This document shows, piece by piece, positions 1-11,157 of a stretch of 64,000 nt of DNA (its first letter is position 1; each line of letters begins with the position of its first letter). This stretch comes from Parasponia andersonii (lineage: Eukaryota; Streptophyta; Magnoliopsida; Rosales; Cannabaceae): assembly GCA_002914805.1 (NCBI GenBank), contig JXTB01000018.1:1642901-1706900 (forward strand), in the 5' to 3' direction. Under the pieces are notes generated by a model. The model did not search any database and was not told the DNA's origin. It saw only the letters and a program-made list of their open reading frames with translations. The position numbers were made by a program, and so were the translations under genes.

Positions 1-950
1 ATACCCAACATGCTACATAAATATGTTAACATGTGAATGACATAGTTAACACATTATTTAAGCAAGTTCAATTCGAGTCGCGTCTAACCTAATATGACTT
101 GCTAACTTATGTACCATTTATCCCATTAATTGAAATCCATTTAATATGTTAATAGGAAATATGTTGTATTTAGTTCAACGTAACATAATCTATTAATATA
201 TTAAATTTAACATATTAATCTATTTCACATTTCCAATATAACTTAATATAATCTATTAACTTATTTAATATTTCCAATATAACTAATCAATTATGATGGA
301 TTAAATAAATATAATATACAATCTAAAGCTTAAACTAAAATAAAACTTTCAAGTTTTAGTACATGAAACGAAAACCAAGCTTTAAGTCTTAATACACACA
401 ACTTAATACAAAGTCTTAAAAAAATTTAAACATGTTAAACTTGTCAATTTCAGGTTTAATATGTTAACCTGCTATTTAATGTGTTTAACTTATTTGAGCC
501 TGTACCTAAGTAAAACAAATCTAAACCAGCTAATTTTGTATCAGTTTTGAGTCATATTATCATGTCGTGTCCTAAATCACCAGTCTCACCCTGAAACTTA
601 CAATCTAACCCGAGTTCCATCATTTCTCTCTCTTAGAACCACCCCACTTCGAATTCTTAACTTAATTTCCCAAACTTTTAATTCAAAACAAATCCAATTT
701 TAAAGGAAATTACCCTAATATGCCTTTTCAAAGGGATTTGTGAGGTTTGTTTGATGAGTTGTATCTGACTGATTTCTTTTTCATTTATTTCGTGACTCAC
801 TCTATTTTGGAGGCGTATTATTCATTCAAAAATAAATAAAATAAAAAATCTAACGACTTAATTAAATTGTTTTCTTCACATGTGATATTTTTCTTATCTC
901 ACGTGAAAATTCAATTACAAATCAATTAATTTGTTCAATTAATGCTGTCT
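1..950. other. AT-rich intergenic DNA with a hAT-like repeat remnant
   Basis: No coding region can be supported. Roughly the first 600 bases repeat short motifs built on GTTAAC, TAATATGTT and GTCGTGTCC. They end in a segment (about 540..600) resembling part of the repeat at 51750..52306 (TCATATTATCATGTCGTGTC here, CGTATTATCATGTCGCGT there). This looks like the right part of a related non-autonomous element whose left end lies outside the window. The remainder is plain AT-rich DNA. Confidence 0.4.
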
Positions 951-952
951 AC

Positions 953-1475
953 AACAAATACATTTGTCCGAATGAGTTTGAATCTATTTATGCATATCTT
1001 GGATACAGAACAAATTTGGAGCGTATCTCGAAACCATTTTCTTAATCCAATTTCTTTACTAATATTAATCATAGCCAAAAAAAAAAAAAAAAGAGAGAGA
1101 ATAATTTTTTGAGCTGGTACGTAATCTTAGAGTCATGCTAGCTAGCAGCATCTAACCATTTACACTACAGAAAAAAGGTCAAGTCGTCGTTATAGATCGA
1201 ATTATCGTTATTATAAACCTAACAAATACATTTGTCCGAACAAGTTTGGATCTATTTATGTATATTTTGGAGTACATAACAAATTTGGAGCATATCTCGA
1301 AGCCATTTTCTTAATCTAATTTCTTTAGTAAAATTATTCATACTGCAAAAAAAAAAGAGATTAGTTCTTTTGAGTTGGTACATAATTTTGGAGTCATGCT
1401 AGCTAGCAGCATCTAACCATTTGCACGGTAAGAAAAGGGGTCAAATCATTGCTATAGATCAAATTATCATCGTTA
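953..1475. repeat. Diverged 268-bp tandem duplication
   Basis: The segment starting AACAAATACATTTGTCCGAA at 953 recurs at 1221, an offset of 268 bases. The copies remain alignable through the shared GAGTCATGCTAGCTAGCAGC block (about 1131 and 1391) and into the left end of the CACTA-like element. They differ by many substitutions and small indels, so the duplication is old. It includes the left terminus of the neighbouring element, so that element has two candidate left ends (1163 and about 1421). Confidence 0.75.
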
Positions 1476-3000
1476 TATGTCTATAATAACGATAAATTTA
1501 TCATAATTTAGTCATCGTTAAAGACGTTATATGTCTATAATAACGATAAATTTAGTCATCGCTAAAGGCCATTTGGTATATACTCTCTATAGCATGATAT
1601 AATTTGTTGTCACTATAGATGACCTATGTCATCACTATAGACATTATATATATATATATATATAAATTAATTCCTATAACCACGATAAATATTGTCGTTA
1701 TAGATATTACAGATTTAAAAAATATATATATAATTAATTTAATTGATCTAAATTAATTCTTAAATAATTATTCTTAAAAAATAAATAATAAAGTTATACT
1801 CACAAGTATTCTTAAAAAAATAAATAATAAAGTTATACCCATAATAAAGTCATGCCAAAATAAATCCAAAAAACAAACAACCAAACAAAAATTAAACCTC
1901 CAAAATCAAAGTAAAAAAATTAAAACTAACACTCTTAAACAAACATATTTCATACTTAATAATCAAACTATTAACAAATTTCATATACCAAAATATATAT
2001 TTTATAAAAAGTATATTCAAATTAAAATCAATAAATGCTCCACAAAATTATAGCATAAACTCCACATATTCGTATAAATACCTAAAAGATTTAATCCTAA
2101 AAAATCAATAAAACTAAATTAGAATTTAGGAAAACTTACTTCTCTAATGATGAAGAAACTTAAAATCTATAATAATACAAATCTGAATATATAATTAATC
2201 AAAGAAACGAAAAATTAGTATTTATAATCAAAAATTTACAAAATCACATCAAAGAAAAAAAAAACTAGATATGCATATATATATATATATATATTATTTT
2301 GGAGTGACGGAGTGAGAAATGAGGAGTAAGAGAGAGTGCAAATAAGAGAAAATGAGTGAGAGGAAACCGGGTTTGGAGAGAGTGAGTAAATAAATGAGAA
2401 AATAAAAGAATAAGAAAAATATATGAGTTTTTATCATGCAGCATTTCTAGCATAATAAAAATTTCGACATCTATAGCATATGTTGTCGTTATAAATAAAG
2501 AAAGTTGTCACTATAGCCTAAATGACAATGTTTTCTTTAGATTTTGAAATTGAGAGCAGTAAATATTATTGCTCATAATTTCATTTAAAATCTCGCTATA
2601 GGTAAAATAAAATAATTTATTAAATTTTTTAGATTTTAGTATAATAAATATTACCGTTCAAAATTTATTCAAAACAAGCTTAAATATATTAAATTTATTA
2701 TTTTTAGTTTCTTTACATTTAAAAAAATTAAAATTTATTAAATAAACTCAATAACGATGACAAATGTCATCGCTATAGATTAAATATATTGATTTTTTAG
2801 ATTTTTATTCTTTTTACCTTTTAAAAAAATTAAAATTTATTAAATAAATCTTATTTGTCGTCGCTATCAAGTGTATAGTGTAATATTTGACATGAGATGT
2901 GGCATCTTTTTTGACCACCAAAACTATAGCGATGATATTCTGATGTTATAGCGATGATATTCTGATGTCGTCGTTGCTATAGGTATGTTTTCTTATAGTA
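1163..3000. mobile_element. CACTA-like non-autonomous element
   Basis: The left end reads CACTACAGAAAA and the right end TTTTCTTATAGTA, an imperfect terminal inverted repeat of the CACTA type. The 3 bases before the left end (TTA, 1160..1162) equal the 3 bases after the right end (TTA, 3001..3003), and a 3-bp target duplication is the known CACTA signature. Subterminal regions carry many copies of a motif like GTCATCGCTATAG on both strands, typical of CACTA subterminal repeats. No transposase reading frame is visible; the interior is A/T-rich filler with a (TA)n run near 2274..2294. Confidence 0.6.
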
Positions 3001-3070
3001 TTACTATAGTCTGATTCCAAAAGTTATAAATCTAAAACGCTTTTTTTTCCCATTATGTGTGTGTGTATAT

Positions 3071-3312
3071 GGGTACCAATTCAGTAGGTATTTTTTTTGC
3101 TTATGTATAAGTATCAATTTAGTTAATAAAAATTTATCATGCATATTTTTTTATTATAAAAAGTAAGAGAGAGAAATAACATTAATGATGCATGTCTTTT
3201 CATACACCTCATTATTGTCATTAGATCACTATTAAATGATGATCCAACGGTAAAAAAAAAATAACTACCCGTAAGGTAAAAGAAAAAAAAAACACCTATT
3301 GGACTAACAACC
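3071..3312 (+). mobile_element. MITE family 1, copy A
   Basis: A member of a roughly 240-bp MITE family seen seven times in the window. It begins GGGTACCAATTCAGTAGGTA and ends CACCTATTGGACTAACAACC, an imperfect terminal inverted repeat. The core has GCATGTCTTTTCATACACC and GATGATCCAACGG, shared with the other copies. The left flank is a short TG/TA tract. Confidence 0.75.
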
Positions 3313-3352
3313 TATACGTACATATGTTTTCTCTTTTTTGTTATTGAAACAA

Positions 3353-3424
3353 GGCAAGAAAATTGTCCTGGTTGAGCACCTATCTCGGGGCAAGAAAATT
3401 GTCCTGGTTGAGCACCTATCTCGG
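3353..3424. repeat. 36-bp perfect tandem duplication
   Basis: The 36-base unit starting GGCAAGAAAATTGTCCTGG occurs twice back to back (3353..3388 and 3389..3424) with no difference that I can see. It has no coding capacity. Confidence 0.9.
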
Positions 3425-4911
3425 GGCAACTGACATAATATATGTGATTCATGAATATGATCAATTTTTTTCTTAATACATGAGAGAGGGGGGGAAGCTA
3501 TTGTATCTTGCTTAACAAAGGCTATTTTATCTGTTACGTGGTGAATGATTCATGAAGGAAAAGCTTGATGAAAAATTACTCTATTTTTTTTCTAAATCAT
3601 TGAGAGATTTTTTATCCCAATTTGATTATTATGTGGCGTTGCATGCCAATTTCTTCTTGTCGTTTTAGTTATTTTAAAATAACATTAATTAACTGTTAAT
3701 CATAAATAGCTATAAAAAGAAACGTTGACTAAAGTCGAGGGCAAATTAGTGCAATTTCATTAGTGGCGTACGTAAGTACATGAGCACGCCTCTATTTTTT
3801 TTTTTTTTTTTTTGGGGGGGAATACATGGGCACGCATTGGATAATTTATAAAGTGACCTTCCAAATTTCCAATAGCTATACAGTTTGTAATAAATATAAC
3901 CGATTTGAACTAAGAAACAAAATAAATAAATATTATATGAATATTGTTTCCAAATATGTCGATTGCTCAAATTCCAAGTAATTATATAACTTCCGATGGT
4001 TTAAACCGAGTCATCTGTATGTGGTTTTTTTTTTTTTATCTTATATACTTTTTGCTGAGACATTTGAGTAAGCAACTGACTATCATCCATTGAACCCACA
4101 TGTGGCTAAATTATCATACTAACTAGTAACAAAAGAATTGAATCAGAAAGGACACTGAATTTGGTAGATAGGAAGATGTAAAACCAAAGAGGGAAAAAAA
4201 CTTAAGTTGATTTAACCAAATTTTATCTCAAGTTATTTGGTCGGGTAGAAAGAAACATAAGGGAAGGGTAAGACTTAGTGACGTACCTATTTCGATAAAA
4301 TGTACATATATTAGTCATTTTCTCTAAAGAGTACTCATCTACTTATCAATTAGTCATTTTCTCAAAAAAAAAAAAAATTGTCATTTTTTCTAAACTGTAT
4401 TCATCTACTTATCTCCACTTTCTCGTTTTGTTTTCTTATTTTTTTTTCGAACAATTTCTCATTTCTCTTCCTATGAACCAAACACCACAAGTTAATTGTA
4501 CTTTTTGTCGTAGTTGTTGAACCTATAAGTCAATCTTACCTGCTACATAAACACACAGTACTTTCATTTTCTTATCTTATCAGAGGCAAGAGGGTTAGAA
4601 AAGTCTAAATGTATTAAAACCAAGCATTCAAAACAAACAAACAAACAAACAAAAAAAAAAAAAAAAAGAGGTCGGTCCAAAGAAACACACAAGGAATATA
4701 TAAATATATATATATATGTACGATAGCTTATAATTAAAACTATGGGCTACCATGTCTATCCCAGCCACTGTCACTGTCACGATGACAAGATCAACATGTT
4801 TTACAGGAGTTTTTTTTTTTTTTCGAAAAACTACAATATTCAAACAAAGTTATATTAATCATCATACCCAAGTCGTACTTTTTTGTTTTTGTTTTAAAAT
4901 GTTACGTTAAG
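3425..4911. other. AT-rich intergenic DNA, nothing recognised
   Basis: Only homopolymer tracts (for example T runs near 3796..3813 and A runs near 4651..4667) and a short (TA)n near 4705 are visible. The few short open frames follow low-complexity sequence and resemble no protein family that I know. Confidence 0.5.
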
Positions 4912-6415
4912 TGTTAGATTTAAAAATGATTTTCGCAGCAGAAAATTAGTTCAGGAACATTCAAAAATTTTCTCAAAATAATTGATTATATGAGTGTATA
5001 GTATTAATTCATAGTAAATAGGAACATACAAATAGAATAGATCTAATACTTTTTGTAGCCTATCAGCAGATCTTAGATTTATTGTCTTCTAAACTACGAT
5101 CTTCCAATCTAAGCCTCAAGCATAACTGGATGAACGTGTGGGCGTTGTGTATAATCTCTTAAAACTCACACTTTAGGCACTTGCAATTTTCTCAACACAT
5201 GAGATTNNNNNNNNNNNNNNNNNNNNNNNNNNNNNNNNNNNNNNNNNNNNNNNNNNNNNNNNNNNNNNNNNNNNNNNNNNNNNNNNNNNNNNNNNNNNNN
5301 NNNNNNNNNNNNNNNNNNNNNNNNNNNNNNNNNNNNNNNNNNNNNNNNNNNNNNNNNNNNNNNNNNNNNNNNNNNNNNNNNNNNNNNNNNNNNNNNNNNN
5401 NNNNNNNNNNNNNNNNNNNNNNNNNNNNNNNNNNNNNNNNNNNNNNNNNNNNNNNNNNNNNNNNNNNNNNNNNNNNNNNNNNNNNNNNNNNNNNNNNNNN
5501 NNNNNNNNNNNNNNNNNNNNNNNNNNNNNNNNNNNNNNNNNNNNNNNNNNNNNNNNNNNNNNNNNNNNNNNNNNNNNNNNNNNNNNNNNNNNNNNNNNNN
5601 NNNNNNNNNNNNNNNNNNNNNNNNNNNNNNNNNNNNNNNNNNNNNNNNNNNNNNNNNNNNNNNNNNNNNNNNNNNNNNNNNNNNNNNNNNNNNNNNNNNN
5701 NNNNNNNNACCATTGATTCTCTAATGAACAATTAATTTATAAATCTATTATAAATTGAGTACTCAAATTGTTCAAGTCCTGAATCAATACACAAGGGAAT
5801 CATATTTTTAGCTTCCTTATGGAAGGAATGGATTCCATATCTGTAAGTTACATTCCCAACTACTAATCTCATCATACTCCTAAGATACAAGTATTTCGAT
5901 CTGTTTAAAAACAAACCTTTAACAAGTATGTCAAAGAACATAATGTTATAAATAGGAGTCTATAACTACTCAGAATTAAGATTGATCTACATATAATCTT
6001 CTAGTGATATTATTTGAACTCTCAATAGTTAACGGAATTTATGTGAGATTCAAATCATGTCTGGTCCAGTCCTATATAATCGAATTATATAAAGTACCTC
6101 CATTGTGATGTCAACACATCAATAATCCGGATAAAACTATTACATTCTCAATGTTAATGGACTGTACTAATAATATTTAATTAAAGATCCCAAATTTTAA
6201 TTAATTATTACGAACTATATTTAGTTTATTATCCATAAATTTAATCCTCATGTATATAACACTTATATACTAAATTCATGGTCACATAAATAAACTAAGA
6301 ATTTTATGATATTTAAAGACATACAAATTATGTACAAATTCAAATAGAAAAATGTCATTTTATTAATTCAGTAAATATCCAAAATATACATACTTTTAGA
6401 GCATAAACCCTAACA
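4912..6415 (-). mobile_element. Probable solo LTR, interrupted by an assembly gap
   Basis: On the + strand the segment begins TGTTAGATTT and ends CCCTAACA, which gives TG...CA ends with a 6-bp terminal inverted repeat TGTTAG/CTAACA. The flanking 5-mers, TTAAG (4907..4911) and ATAAG (6416..6420), match at 4 of 5 positions, as for an LTR target-site duplication. No internal retrotransposon coding sequence, primer binding site or second LTR is visible, so a solo LTR is the simplest reading. The minus orientation is inferred from the TGTTAGGGTTTATGCTC start, which resembles starts of plant LTRs. About 502 bases in the middle are unknown. Confidence 0.55.
5207..5708. other. Assembly gap of 502 N
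   Basis: A run of N within the LTR-like sequence. Open frames spanning it are artefacts. Confidence 0.99.
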
Positions 6416-6619
6416 ATAAGGTCATAAGAAAATCATTATCTACATATTTAGCAAAAACAAAAAATAAATTATTTACATTTTACATGTGGAATTTTCACTC
6501 GAGTGAACGTACCCTTAGTCCTTATTGTATGCCATCTATGTGACCAGTCGTAAGGCAAATATATAGCTCAATTAAGTGAGTTGTAACCGTCTGCACTCTG
6601 GCCAAAAGTAAACATTATT

Positions 6620-7106
6620 TTTTGGGAAATTATTACTAAAATATTTTTTATTTTGAAAAAAAAAATCTTATATTTTTAAAAATTCAAAATAAATATCTTC
6701 TATTTAACGAAAATTATTACTAAAATATCATCTGTTTTAAAAAAAAAAAGTGTGAAAAAAATCTTTACATTATAAAAAATTGAAAATAAATACTTTCTTT
6801 TTTTTTATTTTCAAGTGTAGTGTGTGCCTTAAATTAATATAATAAAGAGTAAAATATTTATTTAAATAAATTTTTTGAAACTTTAAAAATAGCAAATGAT
6901 ATGATAATTCAAATAAAATGTATTTATTGTGAATTTTTAATAATACAAGAGATTTTTTCTCATGCTTTTTGAAAACAGATGGTATCTTAATGATAATTTT
7001 TGTTAAATAAAAGGTACTTATTTTGAATTTCTAAAAATACAATATTTTTTCACATTTTTTTAAAACAAAAGATATTTTAGTGACAAATTTTCTTATTTTT
7101 TTTCCA
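6620..7106. repeat. Foldback (inverted repeat) element with internal direct repeats
   Basis: The left arm (about 6620..6807) and the reverse complement of the right arm (about 6905..7106) align over nearly their whole length. Shared strings include TTCAAAATAA followed by a TATTTAAC motif, and ACTAAAATAT. Each arm is itself a direct repeat of about 100 bases (the motif TACTAAAATAT occurs twice in the left arm). The transcript of this region would form a long imperfect hairpin. There is no coding sequence. Confidence 0.65.
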
Positions 7107-8818
7107 AAAAAAAAAAAAAAAATTTACCTTTTCTTTTTTTATTACCTTGAATTCCCAAACTTTCCCCAACATTATCACTTATGTCCGCGAACTTTTTATT
7201 GTAGCATTTAAATTCTTAAATTATTAGTTTTTATCACGTGTTAGTCCCTAATGCTATTTGCGTCTAAAGGAGCAGTCAAAATATCATGTGCATAGTATAT
7301 GGTCTTCTTTCCAAGGGTGTAACTGGAAAGCTCTTTATGTCTCAAACATCTTCGTTGTCTCACTTTTGCCAAGGTCCCGTTACAACTTTCCTCTATGATT
7401 TGCAGATCTGTATTAGTATATCTTGGAGCTTTGAGAAAGAGGTTGCTAAAAGTATTGAGACCCAAAATATCCTGCATTAATTCTAATTGTCGAAAATCAT
7501 TACTATCTATTTCCATCTAACTCTTCTGCCTACAATAATTCTGAAATTGAGAAGAAAAGTGAGAGATCATAAAATATGAAATCAAGTAATCAAAAACTCT
7601 CCACCTTTTGTATAGTGCAAGACCTGTACAAAAGAATGCGTTGAAAAAAGAATAAAAATAAAAATAAAACTTAAAAGAATCCATGGTAATCAAGAAAAAA
7701 ATAAAAATAAAGGAGAGAGAAACTTTTACAGACCGTGACACAGCAGAAATGATAAAAACTGGGAATGGACAAAGAAATATAGAGGATTAATTTACAATTC
7801 TCAAGTCTCAAACTAAACAATAGAGCTTTATAGATCCACTAACAAGAATAGAGCGAAAAACTCATCAAAGATGAGAATATAAACCTACTCCTAGTCATTA
7901 TATGTCTGTAAACCACTTTATAAGTACCTAAAAGCTGAAAACTTAGCTTGATTTCTGGGAAAAGTCGGTTAAAAAAAAAAAGAAATTTATTAAAGTTTTC
8001 AGTTTTAGGAAAAAATTAAACTCTATTAACAAACAAAAATGCTAGTAGATATAGGTTAGATGAACTTATATCATTCAACACGAGGGATTAATCTCCTCCT
8101 CATTGGCACCGGAGGTCGGGATATTCGTGGTCAATAATGTGTGGGTGGAGAAGATTACGACAAATTTAGACATGAGAGAATTAGAGTTGGAGTTTTTCTT
8201 TTTCTTTTATGGTCAAATTTCATTTAATACCTATATTCTCAAAATAATTTAATACCTTTTCCAGATGGAACATGTGCAGAGACATGACACTTGACGGTCC
8301 TTTTTGACATAATCGTTAAAAAAAGATCTGATTGTTACAAAAAAATTAGGTGGGGGCTTAAGTGCTACAAAAAAAGTTCAGGGACTTAAATAATGATACG
8401 TTTGGAAACGTACGAGTAACCCAGGTTATATTAGAGAAGTACACACGATATTTCTCTAATGTAAAATTTAAGTTAATTAAATTTGATTTTCTAACGGTCA
8501 CATTACATAATTATGTATGAACAATAAATTTTGAAGTAGTCAATTTTTTATAATTAGCAGTTATCATGAGTACTTGAAAAAATTATTTAAACTTTCGAGC
8601 TTATCATTGTTTCTAACTCAATTATATGTCTTATATTGTGTCTAAAATTACCACAAAAATGGATACAAGATAATACGAGTCCTTAAACAAAAGAAAAGAA
8701 AAAATCCTAACCATTTCTCTCTCTCCACTTGCATTGTCTCCTAATAAAAAAAACCAACGTCACCGGCTTAGAGGCTGTAGAGAGAGGTTCTTTCTCGATT
8801 AATGATATTCGTTTAAGG

Positions 8819-8858
<40 letters not shown>

Positions 8859-10740
8859 TATCACAAAATTGCCCAAATAAAATGATGGAGGCTCACTCAA
8901 AGAGTTTTAGACTTTAGTCGTTCAATAAAAATAAATATATATAATTAATTCAATTTTTCTAAAAAAAAAAGTCTCATAATTCTTAATCACGCGGTAAAAA
9001 AAAGGGGTTATTTAACCACATACAATGAATTTCTTTTTAATAATTTCACTGTAAAACCACATCGCGTACCAGCATCTGATGAGAAATTTCATTAAATATG
9101 CTCTAAATAAGAATTATTTATAAGCATATGATAATTTCACAAATTGTTCAAGAATATGACTCTCTGACCAAAATATCCTTAAAAACATAATTTTAATTAT
9201 TTGGTTTTGGAAAAGAAAAAAAGAACAACCTCCTATGGTTACTCTCTCTTGCTTACTCGTTTAATCGTCTTCTTCTCCTCCACTATTTGCCATTGAAGCT
9301 CTTCCGCTCTTTCTCTCTCACTCAATCGAACTTCGAGTTTTCGCTCTTATCTCTCTCGTGAATGATGAATAAGTTTCTATGTTTAAATATTGTAAGCATA
9401 ATTTAAAATAGTTTGTAATTGAGTTTCGAGATATTCTGTGGTGGATTTTATATTAAAAATTAAATTTAGATTAATCTATAAGAATATTTTGAAAATTTGG
9501 ACTAGTTACCCCCACAAATATTGAAAATTTTGATGTAATTTGATGTCATTTTGATGCTAATTAGATGAAATTCAATCTAGTTTCGATGAAAATGTGTTTT
9601 AATAAAGGAATCTGATGAAATTCGAAGTACTTCGATGATAATTTGATGTCATTTCGATGAAGTGTATTTTTATAATGGAATCTAATGAAATTGGACGATA
9701 ATTTGATGTTATTTCGATGACTATACTCAATTTTTCACGTTCTATTATAAAAATATACTTCATTGAAATGATATCGAAATTTACTGACAAGTTTCGATGT
9801 TTTTCGAGGCAGCTAGTACAAATTTCCAGATTTTCATGGAAATTTATTCAAATTTTATTTTTAATGTACAATTAATCACAGGACATCTCGAAATTCAAAT
9901 ACTAATTATTTTAAACTATACCCATTACATTTCTCTAAATTTTGATTGTTAAGAAAATTATATAATTGAGAGAAGATTGAAGATTAAGAGGAAACATAGA
10001 ATAATAGAAGAAAAAAAAAAGGGAAGAATGAAAAAAAAAATTAAATCTAAATTTCAAAAATAATTAAATCTTTTCAAAAAAAAATTAGTTTTTATTAAAG
10101 AAGTCTTACAGAAATACGACTCATTCCAAATATATTTTATGAAATTTCTCCATCTGACGCTAGGTACTAAACGCCCAGTAGCCCCATTAGGGCCATAGCC
10201 CAAAAGGTCAAGATTCCCTCCTCCCTGAAAACGGTTTTTTTTTTTTTTTTAAAAAAACATTTCAGAATAAAAAAAATTATTTTTAGAATACATATATATA
10301 GACACCGAATATGCATTGAATAATTAATTAATAAAGCCAAATAACGGGATCACAAATTAATCATTCAAATATTCAAACAAACCACAGGGAGAAAAAATAA
10401 AAAGTCTTCTTTTATCTTCAGAACATATAGAACAGAGCACATTCTTACGTATACAAAAAATAGATAGCGTAAGTGACTAGATTAATCTAATAATTGAATA
10501 TCACAATAACATCGGTCAGAGATTTGGTGGGGAAAAAAAAACCTTAAAATTAAAAAAAAAAATGAAAAAACACGTAGGATTGGCATCATGTTCACATGTC
10601 TAAAATAAATACAATTTAATTGTCAACCTCTGATTATCAGTGTCTCTCTCCTCCTTGTCGTGATCTATCATCTGAACTAATGTTAATTCTCATACCAAAC
10701 ATCAGACTATCCAAACCGTGTAGTTACGAATCTCTCCCCT
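7107..10740. other. Intergenic DNA; no supported gene
   Basis: Mostly AT-rich sequence. A 91-codon minus-strand frame (7241..7516) has more balanced composition than its surroundings, but I recognise no family and see no convincing splice partners, so it is not called. A (TA)n run lies at about 8828..8853. At 9595..9725 a 60-70 bp unit containing AATTTGATGTCATTTCGATG is tandemly repeated with divergence. A (T)n run precedes 10250. Confidence 0.45.
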
Positions 10741-10752
10741 AATATTCTATAG

Positions 10753-10761
10753 CTATATATA
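10753..10761 (+). promoter_or_regulatory. Candidate TATA box of TauE/SafE-like gene 1
   Basis: CTATATATA lies about 45 bases before a (GA)n tract and about 400 bases before the gene 1 start codon, a plausible position for a plant core promoter. No transcript start can be verified. Confidence 0.4.
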
Positions 10762-10794
10762 CGCACAAATACTAACATACAGAAGGGAGTGAGT

Positions 10795-10796
<2 letters not shown>

Positions 10797-10835
<39 letters not shown>
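10797..10835 (+). repeat. (GA)n microsatellite in the gene 1 leader
   Basis: A GA dinucleotide tract of about 19 units, followed by a short TTTC-repeat tract. A similar (GA)n run lies at about the same place upstream of the paralogue (23395..23427), so it may be an inherited 5' leader or promoter feature. In plants, GA tracts can bind GAGA-binding BPC factors; that role here is inference. Confidence 0.8.
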
Positions 10836-10836
<1 letters not shown>

Positions 10837-11157
10837 AGAACCAGTCTTTCATTCTTTCTTTCTTTCTTTCTTTCATTCATCCTTTTCTCGTGTCAAATTT
10901 TCTCGGCAATTCATTTTTAAAGGAAAAACGAAAAAACAAAACAACCCATTTTCTCTTGAGAGGTTCTGACTTGTCTCGGGCTTTGAGCTCGAAATTTTGC
11001 ATTTTGTTTTGTTTTTTTTTTTTTTTTGTTGGGTGTATTCTGATTCATGATTATTTTCAAGTGATCAGTTTTTTGCTTTTTTTTTTTTCCTTAAACGAAA
11101 AAAAAAAAACAAAATTGATTGGGAAAGTGGTGAAATTGAATCAAGATTTGGATCAAC

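Noticed and set aside
5181-5735. Open frames of about 180 codons on both strands
   Set aside because: They consist almost wholly of N from the assembly gap.
7241-7516. A minus-strand frame of 91 codons with balanced composition
   Set aside because: No family recognised and no consistent splice partner or leader; kept only as a note in the intergenic entry.
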